A DNA stretch of 64,000 nucleotides. Source: Bacteroidales bacterium. GTDB taxonomy: Bacteria > Bacteroidota > Bacteroidia > Bacteroidales > P3. How positions within the stretch are numbered: position 1 is the stretch's first letter; every line of letters begins with the position of its first letter. The DNA lies in assembly GCA_017647785.1 (NCBI GenBank), contig JAGCJW010000018.1:1-64000 (forward strand), given 5' to 3'. The position numbers were made by a program, and so were the translations under genes. The notes under the pieces were generated by a model that saw only the letters and a program-made list of their open reading frames with translations, did no database searches and was not told where the DNA came from. Of the stretch, positions 45,165-53,774 are shown piece by piece.

Positions 45165-45530
45165 ATGATAAAACAACAAACACCAATCTTTTATCAGCTT
45201 GCCAATAAACTATGTGATGAAATTCTTGCAGGTAAATACCAGGCCGACAATCGCATTCCTTCAAGTAGAGAATTAGCTGTGCACTTTGAAGTCAATCCTA
45301 ACACGGTTGTGAAAAGTTTTGAGGTGCTTTCTAACTATGAAATCATATATGAGAAAAGAGGAATGGGCTATTTCGTTTCTCCTTCGGCAGTTGAAAGAAT
45401 ATTAGAGCAAAGAAGAAAACAGTTTTCCGAAGAGTATTTGCCACAATTTTTCAAAACAATGGAGCAACTCTCCATAAGCATTGAGCAACTCTCGGAATTA
45501 TATGAAGAATACAAACAAAACAAAAAATAA
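45165..45530 (+). CDS. GntR-family regulator, YtrA type
   Basis: 121-residue winged-helix regulator. The N-terminal wHTH carries the GntR signature FYQLANKLCDEILAGKY...RIPSSRELAVHFEVNPNTVVKSFEVL (arms split) and GMGYFVSPSA; the short C-terminal helical tail (about 45 residues) defines the YtrA subfamily, which usually represses neighbouring ABC-transporter operons in response to cell-envelope stress or a metabolite. It sits between the two permease genes, 5 nt after the first. The likely operator is the operon promoter at 43579 but I see no obvious inverted repeat there. Confidence 0.93.
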   Translation: MIKQQTPIFYQLANKLCDEILAGKYQADNRIPSSRELAVHFEVNPNTVVKSFEVLSNYEIIYEKRGMGYFVSPSAVERILEQRRKQFSEEYLPQFFKTMEQLSISIEQLSELYEEYKQNKK

Positions 45531-45536
45531 GAGATT

Positions 45537-45620
45537 ATGAAAATTCGTAAAACAACAATATTAACAATTATATTCGTTGTGTGCTTACTTATAGCACAAG
45601 TAATAAATGCAGTAATTTAA
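45537..45620 (+). CDS. Predicted 27-residue single-helix membrane peptide
   Basis: ATG 45537 begins MKIRKTTILTIIFVVCLLIA, continuing QVINAVI, then stop: a basic start followed by one hydrophobic helix, with no periplasmic domain. It fits exactly between the GntR gene (gap 6 nt) and permease 2 (gap 12 nt), so it is likely translated rather than a chance frame. It resembles small membrane-protein subunits that stabilise transporters or act as short signals. Translation is not proven. Confidence 0.5.
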   Translation: MKIRKTTILTIIFVVCLLIAQVINAVI

Positions 45621-45632
45621 AGAAAGAAAATT

Positions 45633-46382
45633 ATGGAATTTAGTATCAAAAGAGTATTTTATTTTTTGAAAGGAATATACCTTTCAAATGGGTTGATGTA
45701 TGCGCTTTTAAGCGGTGGTTTTTCTTACATTCTGTTGACCTATTTCATGGAAGAAAATTTCAGAATGTCTTTATTTGATGAAGGAGGCTTTTATACTATA
45801 TTTTTTGCTTTGTCCTTCATTGGCTTATGTTTGGTTCCTTTTGCTGGATTCAAAATAAAGAATATGCAAATCTTTACTCTAACTCAGCCCGTTTCGGCTT
45901 TGGAAAGATTTGTTGCAGAGTTTATTTCCGCATTCGTTATAAACAACATTCTTATATTTGCAAGCATATTTTTAAGTGTTATTTCTATTGATTTGTTACT
46001 TGGTTCTTCAGAGCAGGTTTTAACAAACATCAATACGATTCTAAGTTATTTAAATCCTGAAACCTGGTCTTGTTTTTGGGTTTTAGCATTTTTGTTTGCC
46101 TCTGCTTTGGGTTTCTATTTTGCTTTGAGGTTTGGAATCTACGGAGGATTTGTTTTAATCGGAACACTTTTAGCAATCATTGGAGCAGTATTGGGATTAA
46201 AAATGCTTTCTCCTTGGAAAGGGACAACAATATTAGGCAATATGGCAGAAACTATTTGTTTCTACGATTATTATCAAGTAAGCGGCGAAATAATATACAA
46301 TGGGCTTTGTGTGATTCTTGGAATCGCTACACTATTCTTTATAGTCCTTACATATTTTCGCTTAAAAGAAAAAGAATTATAA
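45633..46382 (+). CDS. ABC-transporter permease-like membrane protein 2
   Basis: 249-residue polytopic protein, about six or seven helices, paralogous to the permease at 44510 by shared motifs (QPVSALERFVAEFI after helix 2, C-terminal VLTYFRLKEK). A periplasmic loop of about 40 residues (LGSSEQVLTNINTILSYLNP) follows helix 4. Together the two may form an asymmetric permease pair. It lies between the small membrane peptide and the 92-residue anchored protein. Confidence 0.8.
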   Translation: MEFSIKRVFYFLKGIYLSNGLMYALLSGGFSYILLTYFMEENFRMSLFDEGGFYTIFFALSFIGLCLVPFAGFKIKNMQIFTLTQPVSALERFVAEFISAFVINNILIFASIFLSVISIDLLLGSSEQVLTNINTILSYLNPETWSCFWVLAFLFASALGFYFALRFGIYGGFVLIGTLLAIIGAVLGLKMLSPWKGTTILGNMAETICFYDYYQVSGEIIYNGLCVILGIATLFFIVLTYFRLKEKEL

Positions 46383-46394
46383 AACATTAGAGAT

Positions 46395-46673
46395 ATGAAA
46401 CTTAAAAAGACAACACTCGCAGTAATAATTGCTTCATTCGTTTTATTGTTTTCCTTAATCGGATTAGGATTATATGCCGATTATAAAGGCAATCAAGCTC
46501 TTGAAATAGCAAAACAAAAAGGCAAACCTTTATATGCCGACAAACAAGAAAACGAAATCCCTCTTTGGAATTTGTATTTGGGATTTGAAGATAGTACATT
46601 TGTAAAACCAAATGGCGATACAGTTGTAGAAAAGATGCATTCTTTCGCCGTATCTTTTGGTTTTTTTGAATAA
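46395..46673 (+). CDS. Small membrane-anchored protein of the ABC/ECF module
   Basis: 92 residues: basic start MKLKKTT, one helix at about 8-28 (LAVIIASFVLLFSLIGLGLY) and a short extracytoplasmic part with PLWNLYLGFEDSTFVKPNGDTVVEK. I recognise no family. It follows permease 2 after 12 nt. A 69-nt gap separates it from the sigma factor gene, possibly with an internal promoter. It may be a transporter accessory subunit. Confidence 0.65.
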   Translation: MKLKKTTLAVIIASFVLLFSLIGLGLYADYKGNQALEIAKQKGKPLYADKQENEIPLWNLYLGFEDSTFVKPNGDTVVEKMHSFAVSFGFFE

Positions 46674-46742
46674 AAATCCAATTTTTGTAAGTTTTTATTC
46701 GGTTCTGCGACTAATGAGGTGTAGAAACAAAAAAAACAGACA

Positions 46743-47219
46743 ATGGACCTGAAAGAAGAATACACCAAAATGGTTATGCAACACAAGGACATAATCTACA
46801 AAGTCTGCTATATTTATGCCGAAAAAGACTATATTGAAGATTATTACCAAGAAGTGTTGATAGAATTATGGCGAAGTTTCCCTCACTTTCGTTCAGAAAG
46901 CAAAATAAGTACGTGGATTTATCGCATAAGTCTTAACACTTGCATTTCCTTTGTAAGAAAGAAAAAACGCAATCCACTCTCAAAGATTCCCTCTCTTGAA
47001 GTAGATTTAACCTTTGAAGATAAGGAAAAACAACAGCAAATAGAATTTTTGCATACTCTAATAAATCGTTTAGATATATTAGAAAAATCCTTAGTCTTGC
47101 TTTGGTTAGAAGATTTATCTTATGATGAAATCGCAAGCATAACAGGACTTTCAATCTCAAACGTAGGAGTGAAACTTAGCAGAATAAAGGAAAAATTAAA
47201 GAAAATGTCGCACCAATAA
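46743..47219 (+). CDS. ECF-type sigma-70 factor
   Basis: 158-residue extracytoplasmic-function sigma factor. Region 2 reads YIEDYYQEVLIELWRSFPHFRSESKISTWIYRISLN (core DYYQEVLIELW), with the expected aromatic residues for promoter melting, and region 4 reads LVLLWLEDLSYDEIASITGLSISNVGVKLSRIKEKLK, a helix-turn-helix. It lacks extra domains. The next gene is probably its anti-sigma partner, so the module has a second control input beside GntR. Regulon unknown; possibly the operon itself. Confidence 0.94.
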   Translation: MDLKEEYTKMVMQHKDIIYKVCYIYAEKDYIEDYYQEVLIELWRSFPHFRSESKISTWIYRISLNTCISFVRKKKRNPLSKIPSLEVDLTFEDKEKQQQIEFLHTLINRLDILEKSLVLLWLEDLSYDEIASITGLSISNVGVKLSRIKEKLKKMSHQ

Positions 47220-47231
47220 AAAATTACAGAA

Positions 47232-47810
47232 ATGGAATTAGAAGAATTAAAAAAACGATGGGCAGAAATGTCCAAAGAATTGGAACAACAAAAGATTATC
47301 AACCGTCAAATCATAGAACAAAGTTGCAAATCAAAGACAAACTATCTTACATTCAACTCTGTTTTTGGTATGTGTTTGGCTGTGATTGCAAATTTCATAC
47401 TAATTTGGAATAATGACCTATTATGCCAACTTCTTCCTATGTGGTATATTATTCTTATCTATGTTACAATAGATGGAGCCTTGATAAATCAAAGCATAAG
47501 CCTATATTTTCTACTTAAAATGAAGCAGCCGCAAAACAATATCATAGAAAAAGAGCGTTGGTTTATGAAATTTCGCATCTGTGAGCGTATAAACATAATT
47601 TGGCAGAGTGTTATTTCAATTCCTTTGGTTGTTGCATTCATCTTTATTTACAACAATCTTCAAGCAGACTACATACTTAAACCGACATCTTACGGAACTT
47701 CGGTTATGATTATAGCAATTGCTATCGCAATATTAGTAAGTGTCTATTACGCAAAGCAGATTAAAGAACTAAAATCACAAATTCAAATCTTAAAACAATT
47801 TGAAAAATAA
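47232..47810 (+). CDS. Predicted membrane protein, possible anti-sigma factor
   Basis: 192-residue protein with an N-terminal coiled-coil-like cytoplasmic part (MELEELKKRWAEMSKELEQQ), then about four hydrophobic helices and a cytoplasmic basic C-terminus. It starts 12 nt after the ECF sigma gene, the usual place of an anti-sigma factor, but has no zinc-binding HxxxCxxC motif. I infer it holds the sigma factor at the membrane. It could equally be a small transporter subunit. Confidence 0.6.
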   Translation: MELEELKKRWAEMSKELEQQKIINRQIIEQSCKSKTNYLTFNSVFGMCLAVIANFILIWNNDLLCQLLPMWYIILIYVTIDGALINQSISLYFLLKMKQPQNNIIEKERWFMKFRICERINIIWQSVISIPLVVAFIFIYNNLQADYILKPTSYGTSVMIIAIAIAILVSVYYAKQIKELKSQIQILKQFEK

Positions 47811-47816
47811 AAAAAG

Positions 47817-48446
47817 ATGAAGAAAACAATAATCATTACCTTAATCTCAATAGTTATATCGGCTTGTAGTTCGAGCCGATATAACGTTTACAAACCTGAA
47901 AACAAATATTCCTATCAAGTAATCCAAATAAACGAAAAAGGAGATACTATAAATAATTGCTCTTTGCAAATGAGTACACTTAAAAACTCTTTTTTCGGTG
48001 AAGCAGGTCTTCGTTACGATTATGAAAAATGTGGTAATAATCCAGCATATTATGAAATCACTTCATACATCGATAACGAAAACTATGTTGAATTGCACCC
48101 TCCGAGAATGGGATTGCTATCTTTTACCGCTGTTTTGCCGTATCCGAATTATCATTACCCGGAAGGCTGTTTGGTTTCCATAAAAGGAGAGACCTATTTT
48201 GAGAAAACCACCTTTGAGCCTGCAAAAAACAAAACCATATCCTATAAATCGGAACAAAAAGGCAGCGAAACAATAAATCATAACGGCAAAGAAATAAAGT
48301 GCTACACAATAACAGGCGAAAATACAAGTCATATAGAAGAATTAGGACAATATAGAGTAAAATATTTCTTTAACACCACTCTTGGATTTGTGAAATGGGA
48401 ATACACCCTTCCAAACAAAGAACAAGTAATACTTGAATTAAAATAA
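47817..48446 (+). CDS. Hypothetical lipoprotein of the ABC/ECF module
   Basis: 209-residue predicted lipoprotein: MKKTIIITLISIVISACSSS with Cys17 as the lipobox residue. The mature part is mostly beta-strand with no recognisable domain; short motifs include GNNPAYYEITSYIDNENYVE and SYKSEQKGSETINHNGKEI. It ends the module, 7 nt after the possible anti-sigma gene. It may be a sensor or the periplasmic partner of the transporter. Confidence 0.7.
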   Translation: MKKTIIITLISIVISACSSSRYNVYKPENKYSYQVIQINEKGDTINNCSLQMSTLKNSFFGEAGLRYDYEKCGNNPAYYEITSYIDNENYVELHPPRMGLLSFTAVLPYPNYHYPEGCLVSIKGETYFEKTTFEPAKNKTISYKSEQKGSETINHNGKEIKCYTITGENTSHIEELGQYRVKYFFNTTLGFVKWEYTLPNKEQVILELK

Positions 48447-48574
48447 AAGAAACAAAGACTTAGATTTCTCTTTCTTTGTTTTAGATTATTTTTTCAAAGA
48501 GAAAATGGATTTTTTCTTGAAGAAAATGAATTTTTACAAAGAAAAAACGAAATGAAAACGCTGATAATAAAAAG

Positions 48575-48616
48575 CAAACTCCGATATTATTTTACTAATA
48601 TCGGAGTTTGTCTTTT
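48575..48616. terminator. Bidirectional terminator between the ABC/ECF module and mntP
   Basis: Perfect 15-bp stem (48575-48589 with 48596-48610; core ACTCCGATATTA) and a 6-nt loop, followed by TCTTTT on the plus strand and CTTTTTATT on the minus strand. It serves both convergent units. The gap 48447-48647 holds nothing else. Confidence 0.85.
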
Positions 48617-48647
48617 AATTTATGTTTAATGGGTGTTTGAACCCTTT

Positions 48648-49223
48648 TTAAAAGCAAGTGTGTTCTATGAGTGTTTTTGCTCCTATGCCGATTAGGATTA
48701 TTCCTCCTAAGAATAGTGCAAAGCGTGGTTTGATAAAGCGTACTTTTTCGCCCATTCTTACGCCTATTAGTGAGATTACAAAGAGGGCAATGAAGATTAT
48801 TGCAAGTGCAACGAGTATTTGTGTGAAGGTGTATTTTAATGGAAAGCCTATTCCTACGATAAAGGCGTCCATTGATGTTGCAAGGGCAAGGGTTAATATT
48901 ACTTTTATGCTGCTTATGTCAAAGATTTTTTCTTTTAACTTAAATTGGCGTCCTTCCATTATCATTTTTATACCGATTATCGCAAGAAGGACGAAGGCTA
49001 TCCAATGATCGACTTTTGACATAAAGATAAGAAAGACTTCTCCTAAAAGACTTCCTAATGAAATCATCAATACATGGAATATTCCAAAGCAAAAGGCAAG
49101 GAGTAATGTTCTTTTTTTGCACATACATTTTTGTAATCCACAGGTAATTGATACTGTGAATGAGTCCATTGAAAGGGCTATGCCTAAAAGTATTACTTCT
49201 ATTATAAATCCTATGCTAATCAT
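48648..49223 (-). CDS. mntP: Manganese efflux pump MntP
   Basis: 191-residue integral membrane protein of the MntP/YebN family with about six helices. It begins [26 protein letters not shown], and both repeat halves carry the acidic motif of the family ([11 protein letters not shown] near 16 and [13 protein letters not shown] near 115). It exports Mn2+. It overlaps rsmA by 4 nt (ATGA junction). No yybP-ykoY-type Mn riboswitch precedes the pair that I can see. Confidence 0.93.
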   Translation of the reverse strand: MISIGFIIEVILLGIALSMDSFTVSITCGLQKCMCKKRTLLLAFCFGIFHVLMISLGSLLGEVFLIFMSKVDHWIAFVLLAIIGIKMIMEGRQFKLKEKIFDISSIKVILTLALATSMDAFIVGIGFPLKYTFTQILVALAIIFIALFVISLIGVRMGEKVRFIKPRFALFLGGIILIGIGAKTLIEHTCF

Positions 49224-49984
49224 TTTAATTTATTGGTTATGTTTATGAATTGTTCTACGGTTAATTGTTCTGCTCTTTTGGTTAGTAGTTCTGAGTCTAT
49301 ATCTTCAAGGTTCATTCCTAAGGGTTTTAGGCTTTGTCTTAGCATTTTTCTTCTTTGGTTAAAGGATGTTTTTACTACTTTGATAAAGAGTTGTTCGTCG
49401 CAAGGGAGTTGTTTTATGGTGTTGCGTTTTAGTCTTATTACTGCTGATTTTACTTTTGGTGGTGGATTGAATACGTTTTCGTGTACGGTGAATAGGTATT
49501 CTATGTCGTAGTAGGCTGAGAGTAAAACGGAGAGTATGCCGTAGGTTTTGTTGCCTGAGTTTGCACATACTCTTTCTGCTACTTCTTTTTGAAACATTCC
49601 TACGAGTTGTGTGGCTTTGTCTTTGTTTTCAAATAGTTTAAATAGTATTTGATTTGAGATGTTATACGGAAAATTGCCCATTATGGCAAAGGTGTCTTGG
49701 TAAATGGTGCTTAAATCCATTTTTAGAAAGTCGGCTGATATTATGTTTTCTTGTAGGGAAGGGTAGTTATGGTGTAGGTATTCTACGCTTTCGGTGTCTA
49801 TTTCTACGACTTTGAGGTGTTTTACTTTGGGATTTTCAATTAAGTATTTGGTTAATACGCCCATTCCTGGACCTATTTCTAATACTTCTGCTTCTTCTAA
49901 TAGGGAATAGGCAATTTTTTCTGCTATTGTTTCGTCTTTGAGAAAGTGTTGCCCAAGATGTTTTTTTGCTCTTACTTTTTCCAT
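49220..49984 (-). CDS. rsmA: 16S rRNA dimethyladenosine transferase RsmA (KsgA)
   Basis: Dimethylates A1518 and A1519 in 16S rRNA, a late checkpoint of small-subunit assembly. The 254 residues start [15 protein letters not shown], then show the SAM motifs [26 protein letters not shown] and [14 protein letters not shown] (catalytic NFPY near 108-115), and the C-terminal basic [12 protein letters not shown]. All are intact. It shares its 3' end with mntP and is preceded upstream by tsf. Confidence 0.96.
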   Translation of the reverse strand: MEKVRAKKHLGQHFLKDETIAEKIAYSLLEEAEVLEIGPGMGVLTKYLIENPKVKHLKVVEIDTESVEYLHHNYPSLQENIISADFLKMDLSTIYQDTFAIMGNFPYNISNQILFKLFENKDKATQLVGMFQKEVAERVCANSGNKTYGILSVLLSAYYDIEYLFTVHENVFNPPPKVKSAVIRLKRNTIKQLPCDEQLFIKVVKTSFNQRRKMLRQSLKPLGMNLEDIDSELLTKRAEQLTVEQFINITNKLK

Positions 49985-50050
49985 TGTCTTGTAATGAAAA
50001 AAAAAGGAAGCATAAGGTTGTATGCTTCCTTTTTGTGTGTGAATATTTTA

Positions 50051-50878
50051 TTATTCTCCTAATTCTGCTCTTTGGAAAGCTGTAATTGTTAAGTCTTTAT
50101 CTATTTTTCTTAGATGTTCTTCTACACTTACTTTTGCTTCGCGAGTGTATTCTTGACTTAATAGTGTGCTTTCTTTGAAGAATTTGTTAAGTTTGCCTTC
50201 TGCAATCTTTTCTACCATGTTTTCTGGTTTGCCTTCTTCTCTTACTTGTCCACGATATACTTCCATTTCTCTTTCTATAACGTCTGCAGGAACTGATTCT
50301 TTGTTCAATGCTACTGGACGTCCAGCTATTACTTGCATTGACATTTCTTTTCCTTCTTCGTCATATCCAGTTTTTGAAAGTCCTACAACTGATGCCATTC
50401 TGTTACCTGGGTGAATGTAAGCGTAAGTTGCTGCTGCTTCTATTGGAAGATAGTGAGAAAGTGTAATTTTTTCTCCTATTTTAGCAACTTGTTCTACTAT
50501 CATTGTTTCAACGCTTAAACCGTTTATTGTTAAAGCCATTACTTCTTCCAATGATTTTGCTTTTGCATCAACTGCTGTTTGAAGTACTTCTCTTGTGAAT
50601 GCTACAAAGTCTTCGTTTTTAGCTACGAAGTCTGTTTCGCAGTTCATCATTATTACTGCTGCAAATGTTTTATCTGCGTTTACTGTTGCTAAAACTGCTC
50701 CTTCGCTTGCATCTCTGTCAGCTCTTTTTGCAGCAAGTTTTTGTCCTTTTTCACGAAGATAATCTATTGCTTTATCCATATCGCCATCGCATTCAACTAA
50801 GGCTTTCTTACAGTCCATCATTCCAACGCCTGTACGTTTTCTTAGTTCATTAACGGCTGCAGCTGTTATATTTGCCAT
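50051..50878 (-). CDS. tsf: Elongation factor Ts
   Basis: Nucleotide exchange factor for EF-Tu. The 275 residues start with the UBA-like domain VNELRKRTGVGMMDCKKAL, containing the TDFV-related motif NCETDFVAKNEDF (about 79-91) that contacts EF-Tu, and carry both core repeats. Length is normal. It lies 23 nt after rpsB and is cotranscribed with it, as in almost all bacteria. Confidence 0.97.
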   Translation of the reverse strand: MANITAAAVNELRKRTGVGMMDCKKALVECDGDMDKAIDYLREKGQKLAAKRADRDASEGAVLATVNADKTFAAVIMMNCETDFVAKNEDFVAFTREVLQTAVDAKAKSLEEVMALTINGLSVETMIVEQVAKIGEKITLSHYLPIEAAATYAYIHPGNRMASVVGLSKTGYDEEGKEMSMQVIAGRPVALNKESVPADVIEREMEVYRGQVREEGKPENMVEKIAEGKLNKFFKESTLLSQEYTREAKVSVEEHLRKIDKDLTITAFQRAELGE

Positions 50879-50901
50879 TTTTATTTACGTTTTAAGGGTT
50901 C

Positions 50902-51753
50902 TTATTTCTTTTTTACTTGTCTTCTTGGACGTCTTTCGCCATCTTCTGCAACAGCTTTAACTTTTTTAACTTTGTTTTGAGCTTCTTCTGGAGCTACTTC
51001 ATCGTCTAAAAGTTCTGTTGCTAATCTTTCTTCTGCTTCTGCTTCTTCTGCAATACGAGTATCTTTGTCCATTTTTCTTTCTTGACAACCTTCTTCTATT
51101 GCTTTACAAACGTAATCTAAGATTAATGAAATTGATTTTGAAGCATCATCGTTTGCAGGTATAGGGAAATCAACTGCATTAGGGTCGCAATTTGTGTCAA
51201 CCATAGCAAAAGTTGGGATATTCAAACGTTTTGCTTCTGCAACTGCGATGTGTTCTTTGTTGATGTCAACAATGAACAAAGCAGAAGGTAAACGTGTAAG
51301 ATCTGCAATTGAACCTAAGTTCTTTTCTAATTTAGCTTTTTCTCTAGATATTTGCAATCTTTCTCTTTTTGAAATAGCTGTAGTATCTTTATCAGCTAAT
51401 AATTTTTCTAAAGAGTTCATTTTTTTGATTGCTTTTCTGATTGTAACGAAGTTTGTAAGCATACCACCAGGCCAACGTTCAGTTACGAAAGGCATGTTAG
51501 TTCTTTTTACTCTTTCTGCTACTATATCTTTCGCTTGTTTTTTAGTTGCAACAAACAAAATTTTCTTTCCTGATTTTGCAATTTGTTTTAAAGCTGCAGA
51601 AGCTTCTTCAACTTTTGCTGCTGTTTTGTGAAGGTCTATAATGTGGATTCCGTTGCGTTCCATGTAAATGTATGGAGCCATTTTTGGATTCCATTTTCTT
51701 CTTAAGTGTCCAAAGTGAACACCTGCGTCAAGCATTTGATTAAAATCTATCAT
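50902..51753 (-). CDS. rpsB: 30S ribosomal protein S2
   Basis: Binds the solvent side of the 30S head-body junction. The 283 residues open with MLDAGVHFGHLRRKWNPKMAPYI (arms shown partly), then FVATKKQAKD, RWPGGMLTNF, and PDALFIV-type IVDINKEHIAVAEA with a PIPANDDASKSI segment near 210. A charged C-terminal tail of about 50 residues (RRPRRQVKKK ending) exceeds the 241-residue E. coli protein, as commonly seen in Bacteroidota. The 101-nt upstream gap (51754-51854) has no clear promoter. Confidence 0.97.
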   Translation of the reverse strand: MIDFNQMLDAGVHFGHLRRKWNPKMAPYIYMERNGIHIIDLHKTAAKVEEASAALKQIAKSGKKILFVATKKQAKDIVAERVKRTNMPFVTERWPGGMLTNFVTIRKAIKKMNSLEKLLADKDTTAISKRERLQISREKAKLEKNLGSIADLTRLPSALFIVDINKEHIAVAEAKRLNIPTFAMVDTNCDPNAVDFPIPANDDASKSISLILDYVCKAIEEGCQERKMDKDTRIAEEAEAEERLATELLDDEVAPEEAQNKVKKVKAVAEDGERRPRRQVKKK

Positions 51754-51854
51754 CTCTTTTTCTTTTTTGTTTACTTTCCTAATTTATTATCAATCGATAA
51801 GTAGTTGCTTTTTGACAAATCTTACCAATTTGGATACTAAACAATATCCATATA

Positions 51855-52244
51855 TTAACGTTTGCTGAATTGGAAACGTTTTCTTGCTTTCTTTTGACCT
51901 GGTTTTTTACGTTCAACCATACGAGGGTCTCTCTTCAATAAGCCTTTTGCTTTTAATGCACTTCTATCTTCTGCATTTACTTCGCATAAAGCTCTTGCGA
52001 TAGCCATACGTAAAGCTTCTGCTTGTCCAGAAATTCCACCACCATCAAGGTTTGCTTTTACATCATATTGTCCTTCTGCTCCGATTGTTTCGAAAGCTTG
52101 ACGGCAAATGTATTGTAATGGTGCTGTTGGGAAGTATTCTTTGTAATCTCTTCCGTTAACGATTATAGCACCGTTGCCTTGTTTCATATAAATTCTAGCA
52201 ACAGCACATTTTCTTCTACCTATAGTGTTTATTACTCCTTCCAT
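51855..52244 (-). CDS. rpsI: 30S ribosomal protein S9
   Basis: S9 contacts P-site tRNA through its basic C-terminus. The 129 residues include GRRKCAVARIYMKQGNG, GGGISGQAEALRMAIARAL and the KKPGQKKARKRFQFSKR terminus whose final Lys-Arg contacts tRNA. It begins 5 nt after rplM, the invariant rplM-rpsI pair. Confidence 0.98.
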   Translation of the reverse strand: MEGVINTIGRRKCAVARIYMKQGNGAIIVNGRDYKEYFPTAPLQYICRQAFETIGAEGQYDVKANLDGGGISGQAEALRMAIARALCEVNAEDRSALKAKGLLKRDPRMVERKKPGQKKARKRFQFSKR

Positions 52245-52249
52245 ATCTC

Positions 52250-52705
52250 TTATCTGATTTCGTTAAGGTTTACTAATCTTGGTTGTTGTGCTTCAAATTT
52301 GTGTTCTGCTCCTGCAACAACGTGAAGATTTCTATATAATTGACTTCCTAATTTGTTTTTTGGTAACATTCCTTTTACAGCGTGTTCAACTACTCTAATA
52401 GGGAATTTAGATAATAATTCTTTTGGAGTAGTGAAACGTTGTCCTCCTGGATAACCTGTGTGTCTTACATAAACCTTATCAGTAAGTTTTTTTCCTGTGA
52501 ATCTTACTTTGTCAGCGTTTATTACTATTACATAATCTCCACAATCAGCGTTAGGTGTGAAGCAAGGTTTGTGTTTACCTCTTAATATGTTTGCAACTTT
52601 TGTTGCTAAACGTCCTACAACTTCGTTTTCAGCATCAATAACTATCCATTCTTTTTTAGCATTTTCTTTGCTTACTGATACTGTTTTATAGCTTAATGTT
52701 CCCAT
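52250..52705 (-). CDS. rplM: 50S ribosomal protein L13
   Basis: L13 is an early assembly protein of the 50S subunit. The 151 residues include WIVIDAENEVVGRLAT, GDYVIVINADKVRFTGKK and RVVEHAVKGMLPKNKLG, all diagnostic. It is preceded by a roughly 160-nt leader with two strong stem-loops and a TAATTTTG promoter, and heads the rplM-rpsI unit. Confidence 0.98.
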   Translation of the reverse strand: MGTLSYKTVSVSKENAKKEWIVIDAENEVVGRLATKVANILRGKHKPCFTPNADCGDYVIVINADKVRFTGKKLTDKVYVRHTGYPGGQRFTTPKELLSKFPIRVVEHAVKGMLPKNKLGSQLYRNLHVVAGAEHKFEAQQPRLVNLNEIR

Positions 52706-52734
52706 TTCTGCCTTTTTATTCTACGTTTTTACAA

Positions 52735-52866
52735 AATTAAATTAAACTTTCTTGTTGAACTTCCTAGTGTCAAACGGGCAAGTAAGACCTTTGTCATTCA
52801 ACAACTTACACTTTCCAATTTAGTTCACCATAGGATAATAACGGGTCGCTGATTACCTAAATTGGA
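52735..52866 (-). promoter_or_regulatory. Structured mRNA leader of rplM-rpsI (candidate L13 autoregulatory leader)
   Basis: Downstream of the -7 box at 52872, the transcript would begin with a hairpin closed by a perfect 9-bp stem (CTAAATTGG 52857-52865 / CCAATTTAG 52815-52823) and then a second with an 8-bp stem (TTCAACAA 52797-52804 / TTGTTGAA 52752-52759). The remaining leader is AT-rich. An L13 leader motif of Bacteroidia has been proposed from comparative genomics, to my recollection; this region fits in place and form. L13 binding is inferred, not shown. Confidence 0.6.
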
Positions 52867-52871
52867 GTTTG

Positions 52872-52879
52872 CAAAATTA
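52872..52879 (-). promoter_or_regulatory. -7 box of the rplM promoter
   Basis: TAATTTTG on the minus strand, matching TAnnTTTG. About 19 nt upstream is CTTG, a weak -33 box. Transcription would start close to 52865, at the first base pair of the leader hairpin. The rest of 52880-53008 is AT-rich and empty. Confidence 0.6.
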
Positions 52880-53008
52880 CTACTTTTTCTTTATAACACA
52901 AGAAATTAGAGAATTTTTTTCTTGATTTCGCTGTTTTTTTCTTCGTATTGTTTTCTTTGTATTATTTTTGCTTTTTGAATGATTTGAAATAATGTATTCT
53001 TAAATGTA

Positions 53009-53716
53009 ATGAAAGATAATATAAAACAAAAAGCTACCATAAAGGATTGGGATGAGGCTGATCGCCCTCGCGAAAAGTTAATGAGATTAGGACGACAAAG
53101 TTTGACTAATGCTGAATTGCTTGCTATTATACTTGGAGGAGGAAATAGGGAAAAAGATGCTGTTGAGCTTGCAAGGGAAATTCTTTCGAGTGTTGGTAAT
53201 AATCTTGCAGAACTATCAAAACTTTCTTATAAGGATTTTTGTAATCGTTTTAATGGAGTTGGACCTGCAAAGGCTATTGGTATAGTAGCTGCATTGGAAT
53301 TAGGATATAGAAGAAAACAATCTTCAAGTTTGCAAAGGCCTATTATAAACTCTTCGGAAGATGCTTATCATGCTATTGCAGAATATTTGATTGAAAATGA
53401 TGTGGAGAAGTTTTTAATTGTGCTTTTAGCTAATAATAATAAGATAATAAAGATTGTGCCTATTAGTAATGGTGGAATAGACGAGGCTCTTGTGGATAGA
53501 AGAGTTATTTTTAAGGCTGCATTGGAGTATAATGCAGTGAAAATAATTTTAGCGCATAATCATCCAAGTGGAGATTTGAGGCCGAGTCAAGCAGACATAA
53601 ATACAACACGAACTATTATAGAAGCAGGAAAGATAATGTCTATACAAATTTTAGACCATATAATAATAGGTAACGATGATACTTATTATAGCTTTTTAGA
53701 TAATGGTGTAATATAA
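53009..53716 (+). CDS. radC: DNA repair protein RadC family (JAB/MPN domain)
   Basis: 235-residue RadC-family protein. N-terminal helix-hairpin-helix part (DRPREKLMRLGRQSLTNAELLAIILGG), then a JAB/MPN metalloprotease-like domain with the metal site HNHPSGDLRPSQAD (about 187-200). The family name reflects an early genetic claim; a repair role has not held up in E. coli and the substrate is unknown. It is alone between rplM (divergent) and a lipoprotein gene (convergent). Confidence 0.93.
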   Translation: MKDNIKQKATIKDWDEADRPREKLMRLGRQSLTNAELLAIILGGGNREKDAVELAREILSSVGNNLAELSKLSYKDFCNRFNGVGPAKAIGIVAALELGYRRKQSSSLQRPIINSSEDAYHAIAEYLIENDVEKFLIVLLANNNKIIKIVPISNGGIDEALVDRRVIFKAALEYNAVKIILAHNHPSGDLRPSQADINTTRTIIEAGKIMSIQILDHIIIGNDDTYYSFLDNGVI

Positions 53717-53774
53717 AAATTGAGGAGCTTTCTTTAAAGAAAACTCCTCAATTAAAACTAAATGTTTTATTATT

